Of a stretch of DNA of 64,000 nucleotides, positions 20,541-32,168 are shown one piece after another. The notes beneath the pieces are model-generated. The model worked only from the letters and a program-made list of their open reading frames with translations. It was not told where the DNA came from and ran no database searches. The stretch is from assembly GCA_963855995.1 (NCBI GenBank), contig OY979719.1, positions 6,448,001 to 6,512,000 of the forward strand, written 5' to 3'. The stretch is from Muricea muricata. Its lineage: Eukaryota; Cnidaria; Anthozoa; Malacalcyonacea; Plexauridae. The translations under genes were made by a program, and so were the position numbers. Each line of letters opens with the position of its first letter. The stretch's first letter is position 1.

Positions 20541-20787
20541 TGATTACAGGCATCCCAGTGCACGTTACGTCATCTATGATTTACATAATGCCAGCCAGTC
20601 AATCCGCATTTTCTGGCCAATAGGAACGCTAAACTGGCTGATGGCCAGTAAACTGCATAATAATAAGGCACCCGGTTGCACTGCTGAGTGGCCCTACTGT
20701 CCATTCCCTATTCTGTGGTGTGCGTGAGCGCCAATATTTGTCTATTGTGTGTAAATGCTTGAACGGCAAAAAAAAGCTATTTAATTA

Positions 20788-20795
20788 TGACGTCA
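20788..20795. promoter_or_regulatory. CRE-like TGACGTCA
   Basis: A perfect TGACGTCA octamer lies 29 bp before the ATG of the small ORF at 20825. It could be a CREB/ATF site, but an 8-mer can arise by chance. Confidence 0.3.
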
Positions 20796-20824
20796 TGTAA
20801 TGGCGAGCGTGCTGGCACAGGAGG

Positions 20825-21151
20825 ATGCCAAAAGCTTCGAGGATCGCGAAATTACTGAGATTGCTTTGCGCAGAATGTTGCTGCTGTTGTTGTGGGACAA
20901 GAAAAAAAAGAACAAGGCGAAAGAAGCAAGACAATGATTTTTATTATTACGGCGATGGAGATTATTATTGCGATGATTATTATGATAACGAATACTACGG
21001 AGAAGTTTACTACGAAGATAATGATTATTACTATTACGATGACACCGAGTTCAGACGGAATAAAAAAAGTTCGAAAAAACATCCGCCAACGCCCGAGAAA
21101 CCAGACTTACCGCCGAGAAATAAGAACCAATCAAGCTCGAGAAATTACTGA
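20825..21151 (+). CDS. Hypothetical 108-aa Cys-cluster and Tyr/Asp-rich protein
   Basis: A single uninterrupted frame runs from ATG to TGA. Residues 1-16 are hydrophobic and basic (MPKASRIAKLLRLLC). ECCCCCCG follows, then the highly basic GTRKKRTRRKKQ, then a ~40-residue tract made almost only of Tyr, Asp, Asn and Glu. The tail is Lys/Pro-rich (KKHPPTPEKPDLPPRNK). The Cys cluster beside a basic patch would suit palmitoylated attachment to the inner face of a membrane (inference). No family is recognised. The Tyr/Asp tract reflects a GAT/TAT-rich DNA stretch, so the frame could be partly fortuitous. AATAAA-like signals occur about 350 bp downstream. Confidence 0.5.
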   Translation: MPKASRIAKLLRLLCAECCCCCCGTRKKRTRRKKQDNDFYYYGDGDYYCDDYYDNEYYGEVYYEDNDYYYYDDTEFRRNKKSSKKHPPTPEKPDLPPRNKNQSSSRNY

Positions 21152-21607
21152 ACTGAAAGGAACAACCGGCAGTCGAAGATCAGAAGTGCACTGAACAGTA
21201 TACAGAAATAACACCAAGTACTCCCAGCCCAGATTAAACTGGGAAACCAATATATATATATATTGCAAATATAAGAATTTTTTTTCAAATTAAACAAGGC
21301 GGTATTGCGCAAAATTCAGACAGTGAATAATATTTTGCAACTTGTAACATTATAACAAGTTAATAATCATAACTTGTGCAAAAAAGTCTGGATTTTAGCT
21401 CCACCCTGAAACTGTTTAATTAGAGGTTGAGAATAATTTTGTTTTTAAAAATTACTTTGTAATAACACAATCATTTCAATCAAACATATATTTCCTATTT
21501 TCTTTTCGTAAATAAATACAAAAATTGAACCAAATTTCTGACAACATTGCTTCTTGTTACAAGTCTATAACATGTTCTCAACTTATTATTTATCACAATC
21601 TATAATG

Positions 21608-22897
21608 TTATGCAGCTTTCTTCAAGCTGCCTGATGCCATGGCATAAATAGTACCAAGCGTAAGACCAACGCCAACCACAGAAAGACCCATAGCAACGTT
21701 GTAGATCATCTTATCGCGAGAACCGCCTCGTAAATATATCGGTGCTAAATGGTCGCCGCCCTAAATAACGCAGAAACACTTTGTTGATTGGTTCGTCTGT
21801 TGTTACAGATTTTAGGTACTCCTGTTTGGATGAACTGCACTGAAATTGACCAATCACAGTTGAGGTACCTTTCCTTATATATTATATGAATATTTATAAA
21901 CTTCAAAGTAGCATTACCAGTGTTAGCAGTGCACTCAAAAGCACACAAAAATATAGATCACTAGCTAAAACAATATAAACAAGGTGGGTATTTTCACTGA
22001 GACATTTTGCTCAAATGTCAAATTCTGTTGATATTGCTTCAGGTTGCTTAATTTTAACATTACCTGAAATAGCTTCTGGTATTTCAAAATATTGCTTGTT
22101 CGATTTGCAATTGAAAAACTGCCAGTTGATCCAGATGAGGCCATTACTGGTTGCGGGATCTCTGGTCGAAGCTCGGTTAAAACCTGGCAAGAGATTGCAT
22201 TGGACAATTGTAATCCAACAAAAATAGGTACAAATCCAGTGTACACACCATACAATGGCAGAACTTAGATTTATAGAAAAATATCTTACAATAAACATGA
22301 ACAATGAGATATTACCGTACTGTACAACTATTTGTACACATAAAGTCAAGAAGTCAAGTCCATTCTGAGCCTGACTGGAATGCTTGCAAATTGCGCGCCT
22401 TAGATTTCGAAAATTTACTATAAAATATATGGGGAACATCAAAACTGCACAACCGAGATATCGGTTGCACAATACAAACTTTCCAGACTGGATTCTGAGC
22501 AAAACAAAGTTTTTAACATGAGGCACACACCTGGGAATTTTCAATTAAAATTCCAGGAGGTAGGATTCATTTTAACAACTTTGTTATGTATTATTTGACT
22601 GTCTCTTCAAATGACAATAGCAAAATGTCTGATTAATATGAATCTAGTTTTTCATATCTATGAGGATGGCTCTGAAATGTATTGTTCTAAATCACACAAC
22701 CTTGTTTAGTTGTTTGCCTGCCAAAACATGACGCAAAACGCTAACGCTTATCCTATAAATCCTATGTGGTACTGTATAATTCTGCCCCGGAATTATGAAG
22801 ACATCTATAGTCTATAGACTAATACCTGTGGTTGATAGGCAGTAAAAGGTTCAGCAGAGCTTAAACGACCATTGAACGAGTTGTGTTTGTAAAACAT
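21608..22897 (-). CDS. COX7A2L: Cytochrome c oxidase subunit 7A-related protein (COX7A2L/SCAF1)
   Basis: There are three exons on the minus strand: 22897-22826, 22183-22064 and 21760-21608, all phase 0, giving 114 aa, the same length as human COX7A2L as I recall it. The start MFYKHNSF matches the MYYKFSGF start of the family. Exon 1 ends AYQPQ, as vertebrate proteins have AYSPQ. Exon 2 ends ILKYQKLFQ. Exon 3 has APIYLRGGSRDKMIYN, then one transmembrane helix (about VAMGLSVVGVGLTLGTIYAM) and a basic end, SLKKAA. The family acts in the inner mitochondrial membrane, linking complexes III and IV in supercomplexes. Splice sites are CAG/GTATTA, TTGCCAG, CAG/GTAATG and GTTATTTAG. A MITE lies in the second intron. 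It is head to head with PPP1R37. Confidence 0.93.
21779..21880. mobile_element. MITE with TGATTGGTT ends, in COX7A2L intron 2
   Basis: TTGATTGGTTCGTCTGTTG ... GACCAATCACAGTTGAGG matches the copy at 16737-16870. Its left end lies 19 bp from exon 3, so it sits at the acceptor region of that intron. Confidence 0.6.
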
Positions 22898-23392
22898 AGA
22901 TCCAATTTCCTGAAGAAAATAAACTTCTAGTTTTGAATGCAAAACAAAGATGGCGACCTATACTTTAGTCACCAGACTTCCACGAGCGTGAAAATGAAAA
23001 ATCTTAAAAATGCATCTAGCTTTTTTTAAATCTCGTTCCTTTATCAAATATTTGAAAATGTTTATTTTTAATTTCACGTTTTGGCAGAGGTTTGACAGTC
23101 TCCAAAGAAAAGCAGTTTCTGCAATTTAAAACTTAGCAAAGCATAATAGTTCCATTGCGTGAGGAGCACGCGGGATAACAAGCGGGCACAACGCGCGGGA
23201 TAACAAGCGGGCACAACGCGCGGGACAAACTCGAAAATGTACAATGTGTATATACGGTGTGTGTATGTGTTCGTTCGGGCAGATTTATTTCCAATTTCAT
23301 TTTAATTTTTGAAATGAAAAACAATGAAATTGCTTATAAAACGTAGAGCAGGATAACGATGAGCGTTTAAAAGCGCAAGAACTGTCGCGCAG
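22898..23392. promoter_or_regulatory. Shared head-to-head promoter region of COX7A2L and PPP1R37
   Basis: The ~495 bp between the two start codons must hold both 5' UTRs and promoters, unless 5' exons lie elsewhere. No TATA box is evident at a convincing distance. It contains a 25-bp GC-rich tandem repeat (23169-23225), unusual in this AT-rich DNA. Bidirectional function is inferred from spacing only. Confidence 0.4.
23169..23225. repeat. 25-bp GC-rich tandem repeat, 2.3 copies
   Basis: Unit starting CGCGGGATAACAAGCGGGCA then CAACG, present twice exactly plus a partial third (CGCGGGACAA). It lies 170-225 bp upstream of the PPP1R37 ATG. Confidence 0.85.
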
Positions 23393-26300
23393 ATGGACAT
23401 TGATGAAGATAAACACGAAGTAATTGCGACGAATTGTGTCGAGGAAAAGACTGCGTTATCATGTGAGCAGAGCCATGACAAACAGCTCACGACAAAAGGA
23501 AGAAATCGGCGAGTGTCTTTTCCCGAAGATGATAGGCTTGTGTACAAGTCAGTGGAGCCAGTTGATCCCTGGGCAAATGGTAATTTAACTAGATCTTAAG
23601 ATAAAACCATCAACACTTATTACATATTTGTACAACATTCGTTATACATCATTGTACTCTGATCACCATAGACTACAGGGATGGAATGTAAGGTATTGTA
23701 TGATAACAAGTGTTTATATGACAGGACATAGGAAGAGGATATGAGATAAACCCAAAAATACACTTGAGCGATATTTTTAGCCATTTAAATATGTACACCT
23801 AGCTTAATCACCATGTTTACAATTTCTTTTGTTTGTTAAAACTACAGCATTTGAAAGGTCTACTGCTTTAATGGAGATAACTGAATTGTTACTCAAAGTT
23901 TCATGTATATTTGTAATGCACGAGGCAAAGTAAACTCCACAACCTTGGGGGAGGAGAAAAAAGTAGCTAATCTCCTGCTTGTGCTCTACTATGCAATGGT
24001 CTGACCAGTGCATATTTATGTTGAGTGGTGCATACATAACTCTTAATCTCCTGTTACCATTAATTGTTGCCTACAATGGAATTTGAATCATGTATATGTA
24101 TTGAATTATAAAACTCATTAATAATTCATGAGCAAAACACAAAGGAAATCATAGCTGTGAAAGGAGTCTTTACTTTACGTGATAAAACCTTAGATATCTC
24201 ATATGCACTAGATAGTGCATCTGAAAAGTGAAGCCAAAAATCTCAGCGGTATCCCCAAAAATCTCAGTGGTATCTCAGTGGCGGCCATATTGGTCATTCC
24301 CACTCATCAAAAAAATGCCACAGCAAACACTATACTTTTCTGCATTTGTGTATTAAATACTTTTAGCTGCATAAAAGAAGATTTATTGTCAACTTTGTAC
24401 ATTTCCGCAATACAAAATACGCAAATTGTCACGCTCCATGTCAACTCTGTGGAAACGACCAGCGCCTGCGATCTGGCTTCAATTTTCGTTTGCCCACAGT
24501 GTGGGATGCACCATCTAGTGTGTATGAGATATCTACGGATAAAACACACACCAATTTTCACAAAACTTTTATCTCAATTTTTTCTGCTTATACAACATGT
24601 ATGTTGAATATTCTTTCGTAAACAAACTGACAAGATGAGTATAAAAGGGATTCTTTTTGGAGCTATTTAAAATACCTGTAATTCATGCTTTATTATCAGA
24701 TATAACATGCTTAGTTGTGCCGTATGTTTTATATCTGATAAAGCACTCCTGCTCATATTTTAAATATTTTTTGTTGTTTTCATTATATGTTGCATGGGAT
24801 TTACAAAATGTTGAGTTGCAATTTCTAAACTTTCCTGCCATCCTCCAATGGAAAGAATTATAGATTACCTTGCCACCTAGGGTTAGGTAACATTAGGTTG
24901 GAGTTAGAAAATTAAATCCAAAAATTATGTGGACAGTATCCCCTAAACAACAATCACGTACAAATCACTTACAAGTGGTTTTGGTTGTACAGTAATCTGG
25001 GTGTTAAGTAACTAACTGGACATCCACCATCCACCCCAATTTTAACCAGGATAGTACAAAAAAATGTCAGAGAAAAACAAATAAAGATACATTTGTCCCT
25101 TCCAATGCCGTTCAGAAAATTAACGTTTACATGAGATCCACTCAAAATATCATGAAAAAATTTTGCACTTGAGGAGGCAAATCATCCAACCCTAATTTTT
25201 TCCATTAATTCAGAGGCCTGGAAATATTTTGGTTTTATTTAGCATCAAGTGCAACATCAACAGAAGTGCTCAGAGCATACATGAACTTATGTGCAAGATT
25301 AAGAATCAAACCTATTGATAGACTAGTCAAGCAATTGAAGGTATATAAAATTTAGTATTTGATAATTTTATATAACGATTCTGTTATACATCTGTCTCGA
25401 AATGATATCTCAGCGCTAAAAATACTTGTTGGCTGTTGATATTTATTATTGATATTTATTATATATGTGTATTATTTATAGGAACATGATGTCTTTCAAA
25501 ATAGAATTAATATTTTAGATTTGAAAGGTTGGTCTGATATAATTTTCAGCTATTAAATAATCGTCAAATACTCAGTCATAATTCATAAGATCAATTGGTG
25601 CTAAATTAGGAGGATACATATTATAGCATTAGCATTACAATGCAGCATATATTTGAAGTCATTTAATGCACTCGAATTCATGTTTTATAATCATGTCTAA
25701 AACATGGAGTTGTACCTGTTTTGAATATGATCAATTGTTCCTTTTCTTGTATTAAATAGTACAAACATTCTTTTTCACAGACGAGTGACTCTAGCTTTCC
25801 ATTCCGATACTGAATGAGGAAATACAGATTGAAACATAGTGTAGTGTATGTTTACAGTACACACTGGAATTGGCTAGAATCAACTACAAATCAACTACAA
25901 ATCAACCTCACTGTAGACAAGCATGCTGGGCACTAACAAAAATAATTTAAAGAGCGATTTATTCTTTTCTTGTAGGGGTTAAATTGGATACTAAAAGTTG
26001 TGAAGCTTTAGAAGAAGTATTTAAGAGAGTTCAAGTTCACACGCTAGATATTGAAAATACGAGTTTAGAAGATGAGGTACATTTAATTTATAAATTCTTT
26101 CGCCAACAGTGCTCCATGGGTATTAAAAACAGGGTTCAGTGCGAAGTAATTTAACTAAATGCCTTTCAATATGACTTGAACATGGTCCTCATGTGAGAAA
26201 AGTGGTAGTCAATGCTCTGCTAAGAGTCTTGGGTTTTCCTCTGGTTCTTTCGCACAGCGAAAGTTGATAGGCTGGGTTGGGTAATAGAGGCAATATTAAT

Positions 26301-29300
26301 TGGCTTGTACTGTTGTTGTGACCACTGTTCTAGCGACAAAGCTGAACAGAATTTTAAAAAATAAAATTAGGCTTTACATCTGAGCCATCAGGGCCCTTAG
26401 GGTGGGTTTCAGTCACCCCCCCCCCTGATGGAAAGAGAAACTGATTAAGATCATATGTCAGCATCATTTATAAATTCCAAAACAAATTCTCAATGTTGCA
26501 TACCCCAATTATCAGCTGAGGATAGTGAGCATTTTCAAATATATAGTGCCTTTCTATTATAACAGTCAAAACATTTAATTGCAGGCATTTTTAACAGCTA
26601 CTGTGAATTAATAAGGACATTCCCTACCTTTCTAGGGGGCAATAGCAATAATTGAAATGGTTGAATTTTATCAATCTGCTCTTCACATCTGCATCGGATA
26701 TAATCCAAGAATTAAAACTCGAGGATGGCAAATTTTTAGTCAGATGGTTAGAAAAGTAAGTTGTAAATATGATTGCTTGACATTCTCCTGCTCCAAACTA
26801 TTGTTTTATCACCATAATTATTCTAAACATGGGCATAACTAGAGCATTAATTGGGAGGGTTTTTATTCAGAAATTTGTTGCATTTCAAAAGAATCTCGGC
26901 GGGCAGAATGTGAATATGAATAAACACCCTTCCAATTATCATTCTAGTTATGCCTCTGATTCTCAATATCTTGATATGTTTGTAACAGGCTCAGTTTGTG
27001 GAGTTTATTGATCTTCGCCATTGTTGCTTGAATGATCAGTGTGCTGCTATAATGGCTCGTTCATTCAAACTGAACACAACATTGAGAATACTTCATTTAG
27101 AAGGAGATAATTTATCTGGAAAATTATTATTAATCTTATGTAAGTGGCAATTTCTTAGTGGGGAAGGGGTTCATTTGACAGCATACATAAATTTCAGCAT
27201 CTATGTGTACATGAAATTTGCATTAGATGCCTGAGATATGGTTTCCCTTTGTCACAATGATTACTTTAAATCTATAAGAACACACTAATTTTTTTCTTCA
27301 AAACTGGATAAAATTTATAGTTCCCCCCCCCCCGCCCCTCGAAATGGTTTTCCTTGATGGAAATGACTTGTTTCAAACTGTATGAGAATATGCCCCCCTG
27401 CTTTAGGTATTTCTTCCCCTCCTATGGGAGTGGGGGCCCCCTTGTATGAGTATGTGGTCTCCATAGGTATTTGGTACCCTCCTACAGGTATTTGGGCCCC
27501 TCCAATCAGTCTGCTTCTCCTCAATTGGTACATTGTCCCATACTATGGGTACTGTCTGTGGTCCCTTAACTAAGTGCTTGATATAGTAATACAAAGGAAA
27601 GTCTTAAAAGTAATTTAGTTGGTTTTGCATTGTATGTTTAAGGATTTTTTTGTCTTTTTGAAGACATTGATTGACTGAATGTTGTTATTTTTAGGTACAG
27701 GAATTAAATTTAATCAATCTATAAGTGAATTATTTCTGGGAGACAATTTCTTGGTTGCATCTGACGCAAGTACGCTAGCAGCTATGCTGAAATCAAATAC
27801 GACATTACAATTATTGGACGTTAGGAATAACATGTTGCAAGTGAGTTGTTACAAGCTTAATTTTAAGGATAAGGATATTGTGTTTCAAGTACATTTTAGG
27901 AAAATGTGTTTGTAAAACTTACTTGTGTATGTTCTTTTGGAACGGGAAAGAAAAGAGACAACTCCTCAATCAGTCAATCTATAATTATATCAAAATTTTG
28001 CATTTCTTTGAAAAGCCAGTAGTTTTTTTCGGGAAATTTGCCTTGAACTTTACGTTACGTTTGTTGGTTTGGTCAAATAAAGCCGTCAATTTCTGCTTTC
28101 GTATCTAACATTTGATTGTTTAGGACTTAGTCATTCATTGTCTGTATATATGGATATCATTACTAAATTGTATTACCTGAGACACATGACAGCATGGTGT
28201 TTACATAGTACTTGGCTGACTCGTTTCGTACTGCACTGTCCCTCCCCCCCCCCAAAACAAATTGCGGGATCCAACGCTGATTGATGGACCATTCCCCAAT
28301 TAGACAAACTTTTAAATTCGAAAACAATTTTAGCACAGTTGGAAAGAGCTTTCTTAATTTAGTGAAATTGTGAAGTTTGGTTGCAAAATATTGTAAAATG
28401 TGGAAAATATAGTCCTGTAAAGTTTGCAAATTTTGTATACTTTTGTATTACGAACGGAAAAGCGTTACCACTATGGGGGAATGTGGTAACGCTTTTTCCC
28501 GCGTAATACAAAAGTATACAAAATTTGCAAACTTTACATTACATTATTTTCGACATTTTGCAATCTTTACAACCAAATTTCACAATTTCACTAAATTTAG
28601 GAAGCTCTTTCCAACTGTGCTAAAATTGTTTTCAAATTTAAAAGTTTGTGTAATTGGGGAATGGTCCATTCATCGTAGCAAAAGTAAAATACTTCTAAAG
28701 TAAGTAAGATATTTCTGATGCTTGTGCTTCTATCGAGCTCAGTTTGCTCCTTGAAATAATCTCCGACCGCATTGCATTGTGGTAAAACGTACATCCGCCA
28801 TCTTTTTCGTTACAGTTAATTGCCATACATGTAACTGACCGGTAAAGCATATCTTAAAATTATTAACGATGTTAGAAAATATGTTAGGGCAGTTGTTTCA
28901 CCACAAATTGCACCAGTACAGTTAGTAAAATGTCAGTCTCATGTAGATTTCGTTTTAGTCTGTGGAAAGGAAGAGACTGATATTAATGTTAAGATCCCAA
29001 TTAGAAACACAATTAATATTGCCGTGACGATTATCCATTGTTAAACATTAGGATCAAGGTGTGATGTACCTGTGTGATGGCTTAACTCATCAAAAGACAT
29101 CGGGAGTAAGGACCTTGGTTTTGTGGAATAACCAGGTTACGCGGCAGGGCATGATTCCAATGGCAAACCTTCTGGTACGTCCAGGATAACAACATGTTCA
29201 TGTACTGTTATTTAACAATTAGTCGCCGAAGGCAAAGTGATTACAAGCCTATATTATATTCACTGAGCCGAAGGCGAAGTGAATATAGGCTTTTAATCAC

Positions 29301-32168
29301 CGAGCCTGAGGCGACTAATTGTTTCAGTGTAAATTTCCAGGTTTTTGCAAATGAGGAATCAACACAACTTTAGCAAAATTCACTTTATAAAATTGATTGC
29401 TGTTTGATAAAGCAAAAAGCTATAGTCACTGGTCAGTGACTATCACTTCAGAGACATTAAATGTTGACCAATCAGAATGCAGGAAAATCAATAGCTACCT
29501 GGAGATTTATACTAAATACTCTGAGTCTATATTCGTCTTGCATTCAGCTTGTCTAGTGTGCTTGTAATTTTGCTGTCGAAAGGTTAGATACCGTACGTGC
29601 AGAAATAAACAAATTGAATGACCAGGTTTAACATTAAAAAAATTGAAATGGCTTTTGAAAAAAATGACAAAGCCTTTTACAGCCTTTTTATACAACCCTC
29701 AATTCTTACGAAAACATTTGAGCTTTCCAGCATGTCAGATAAATTCTTGGTCTCTTTACACAACGTCACAAGTGTGATAATCCTTAAAGAATTACCCGTG
29801 ATAAAGTACCAAACAAAAATTTGGCCAAAATGTTTTTGCTCAATGCTTGATATCAAATCGAAACGAGTTACACGAGTTCATTCTGATCACTGTTTGTCAT
29901 TTAATAAAATGTAGCGTGATTCCACTTGTGTCGTGATGTGTACATCATTGAAAATCCAAGATTGCGGACAGCTCGTATATTTCAGAAGAAAAACAAATTG
30001 GAATCAAGCTCGATATGCAAATGCTAAACGGTCCATTCAGTCATTTCAAAAGTTCTCTCAAATGAGCAAAAGAATTTTTTTGTTGCCATCACGTTTTAAA
30101 AAGAATTGAAGCCACCCTGAAGACTAGAATATTTAATTTATCATGTGTGTATTTATTTTGTTATTTCCAGGCAGTAACACAGAACATTCTAACATTAAAC
30201 ATTGGCCACAACCGATTAGGAAACGATGGCGTTCGCAATCTACAAATAGGCTTGCTGAAGAATAGATCTTTACTTCGACTTGGATTGCTGAATACAAAGT
30301 TAACAGCAGAAGGTGGGTTAAACAAGAAATTTTATAGATTTTATCATGATTCAACCACGGCTTCCAAGTCTTGTAGCCGAGCTTAGCCCAACAACTTGGT
30401 ACAAGCAGTGTGATGTTATCTTGTCAACTGCTTTTGGACCATTTTGTTACAACTTGTTTGCAGGTCTGAGAGAACGTATGCGTTTTTGAGTCTGCTGTGT
30501 GTAACATTCAATTACTGTTTAATTAAATTCATTTTCATTTCTTTCTCCCTGTAGGTGCCGTTGCTCTTGCGGAGTATGTTGCTGACACTCGCACGTTATT
30601 GCGGTTAGATCTTCGTGAAAATGATCTTTTTGTCGGAGGCTTAATGGCGCTCACATTAGCCGTAAAAATCAATGAAACTGTTGTTAGGATTGACCTGGAT
30701 AAGGACCTCAAGAAAGAACAGGTCGGTTGAAACTGAAAGTGTCTATGAAACGAATGTATTTTCTCAAGTATTTTGTCGATTACATCCCAAAGATCACTTT
30801 AATAAACCGATTGCATTATGGACAGAATTTTGAAAAAAGTGGAAATGGGAAAATTCATTACCACAGCATTGAAGAGCATCCTAAAATTAGTAAAATTGCA
30901 AAGTTTGGTCGCGAAATGTTGTAAAATGAGAAAAATATGGCTCTGCAAAGTTTGCGAATTTTGTATACTTTTGTATTACGCACGGAAAATTGATACCGTT
31001 TTCTCGAGAAAACGGTATAAAAGAAGTTATATTGCGATGTCAAGTGATTTTTGCAATGTAACCATTTCACATAACGTCAGCTTACTAACATATCTGCCTA
31101 AGTCAATTTTGGTCTTTTAGCAGATTTTAGTACAAATGTCTCGTAAACTCTCATGCACTCGAATGAACTCTCCTAACAGGCCAAAATTGACTTAGCACTT
31201 AAAGGAATATGGCGAAGAAAAACGCCACGAATTATTATAAAACGTACATGCACTTATTTAAAACCTTCTTTCAATACAATCAACGAGAACTTCTCAAAGA
31301 GCATTGTGAAAAATGAATCTTTATCTTTGCTATGTAGGGCATGGAGGGAACACAAACGTCATTGCTCGTTGACATTTATCAATACTTAGAAAGAAATAAG
31401 AAGTTGGGAATCGAACGGGAAGAATTAAAACGTAAAGAAATCGAGGCACAAAACACCGTTCATGACGTGACATCGAGCGATGATAGCCCTGTTGCCGTTG
31501 AAAACGGGACAACGCGTTGTGACTCGATTGAGGAAAGCCCCGAGGAGGTAACATGCGGGCATGTTGAGGCTCCGAGCTCAACGTTTACTGTAATTCCAGT
31601 AGACGACGATATGGGAAACGTTCGAGAAGAAATGAACGAGGAAAGTTTTGAGGAAATGTCTTTAAACGTTGACGATAGCTGTGTGGTGGAGGAAAATGAA
31701 GCGGCAGAGAATGTGGACAATGAAACAAGCAAACATTTAAACGAACAGGATAAGAGCGAAGGTATGCTAGAGTATTTTAATTGTAGCGAGGCGTTAGTGT
31801 TTTTTAAAAAAAAATTGCAAGAGAATGAAGATAAAATTAATTTCAGTTGGATGTAATTGTTTGGTGCGTCATTTGGACTGATTAATTTGACGGAAAAAAT
31901 TTCCAAAAGGCTGGGGGATAAAAAGTTTTTAAAGAGGGGTGGTAGTGATAAAAGTTGGAGGGGGACAATTTAAAAAGGGGGCATTAAACTCCTTTCCGAG
32001 CTATGGATACATTTGTTCCTTACAGTTGATGAAATGACAATTTTTTATTAAGAAATCTCCGATCCGGAAGAGTTTGACAAAGAACTAGATGAACTTTTAG
32101 CAAATGTTCCTGGCGTGAAAATTGATTTAACTGATCTACCGAAACAAGATGACTCAGAAGGTGAATGA
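23393..32168 (+). CDS. PPP1R37: Protein phosphatase 1 regulatory subunit 37 (leucine-rich repeat)
   Basis: There are twelve exons: 23393-23579, 25243-25340, 25482-25527, 25976-26076, 26636-26755, 26989-27139, 27695-27840, 29052-29174, 30171-30312, 30555-30721, 31338-31761 and 32053-32168. All phases join, for about 606 aa. The start has RRVSFPEDD, an RVxF PP1-docking motif at residues ~40-43, then VEPVDPW as in animal PPP1R37. Exons 2-10 give the ribonuclease-inhibitor-like LRR array: ILDLKGVKLDTKSCEALEEV, FKLNTTLRILHLEGDNLSG, LVLWNNQVTRQGM, LNIGHNRLGNDGVRNL and RLDLRENDLFVGGLMALTLA. Exon 11 is acidic and probably disordered. Exon 12 ends with EEFDKELDELLANVPGVK. It is known to bind and inhibit PP1. 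It is shorter than human (~690 aa), mostly in the C-terminal tail. Confidence 0.95.
23580..25242 (+). other. PPP1R37 intron 1
   Basis: 1.66 kb between DPWAN(G) and the exon starting ASSATSTEV. AT-rich. There are open frames up to 130 codons at 24215-24607 on the plus strand with poor protein-like composition, so no gene is called. No repeats with clear ends were seen. Confidence 0.8.
26205..26285 (+). mobile_element. SINE body fragment
   Basis: AATGCTCTGCTAAGAGTC, TTGGGTTTTCCTCTGGTTC and GCGAAAGTTGATAGGCTGGG match the 3' body of the SINE family in diverged form. In PPP1R37 intron 4. Confidence 0.4.
27390..27530. repeat. Degenerate minisatellite
   Basis: AGGTATTT followed by a C-rich run (CCCCTCC / GGCCCC) recurs with a period of about 30-40 bp. 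In PPP1R37 intron 6, preceded by a poly-C run at 27322-27337. Confidence 0.35.
28283..28670. repeat. Long foldback with ~185-bp arms
   Basis: The left arm begins TGGACCATTCCCCAATTAGA. The right arm ends with the complement, TGGGGAATGGTCCATT. The inner stem is CAAATTTTGTATACTTTTGT / ACAAAAGTATACAAAATTTG, with a tip hairpin GCGTTACCAC ... GTGGTAACGC (28462-28491). Arms differ at scattered bases. Non-coding, in PPP1R37 intron 7. Confidence 0.85.
29211..29326. repeat. Foldback with GAGCCGAAGGCGAAG tip
   Basis: The outer stem is TTTAACAATTAGTCGCC / GGCGACTAATTGTTTC. It has an inner hairpin TATATTCACT / AGTGAATATA around GAGCCGAAGGCGA. It begins 37 bp after PPP1R37 exon 8. The outer ends match the foldback at 7703. 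Confidence 0.75.
30799..31022. repeat. Half copy of the 28.3 kb foldback with a different tip
   Basis: It shares AAATTGCAAAGTTTGGTCGC, GCAAAGTTTGCGAATTTTGT and ATACTTTTGTATTACGCACG with one arm of 28283-28670. It then ends in another hairpin, ATACCGTTTTCTCGAGAAAA (CGGTAT). The opposite arm is absent. In PPP1R37 intron 10. Confidence 0.7.

Larger units (their letters stand above)
19934..20717. mobile_element. Nested foldback element, GGGCCACTC family
   Basis: The outer inverted ends of about 33 bp match well: CACAGTATGGGGAATGGACA on the left, and the complement of TGTCCATTCCCTATTCTGTG on the right, followed inward by GTAGGGCCACTCA. Inside lie a MITE of the CACCGTAGCAAAA family (19967-20207) and a second foldback (20210-20540). 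The right inner part (CTGGCCAATAGGAA, then GTTGCACTGCTGAGTGGCCC) recurs in the left-arm insertion at 45160-45389. Confidence 0.75.

Noticed and set aside
22011-22544. 177-codon minus-strand open frame overlapping COX7A2L exon 2
   Set aside because: It reads exon 2 in the wrong frame. The COX7A2L frame has family motifs and matching phases.
24215-24607. 130-codon open frame in PPP1R37 intron 1
   Set aside because: No conserved motif, AT-driven composition, and it is skipped by well-fitting PPP1R37 splice phases.
29211-29326. CRISPR-like or regulatory RNA hairpin array
   Set aside because: Eukaryotic context; the hairpins are dispersed, have no regular spacing and fit foldback elements.
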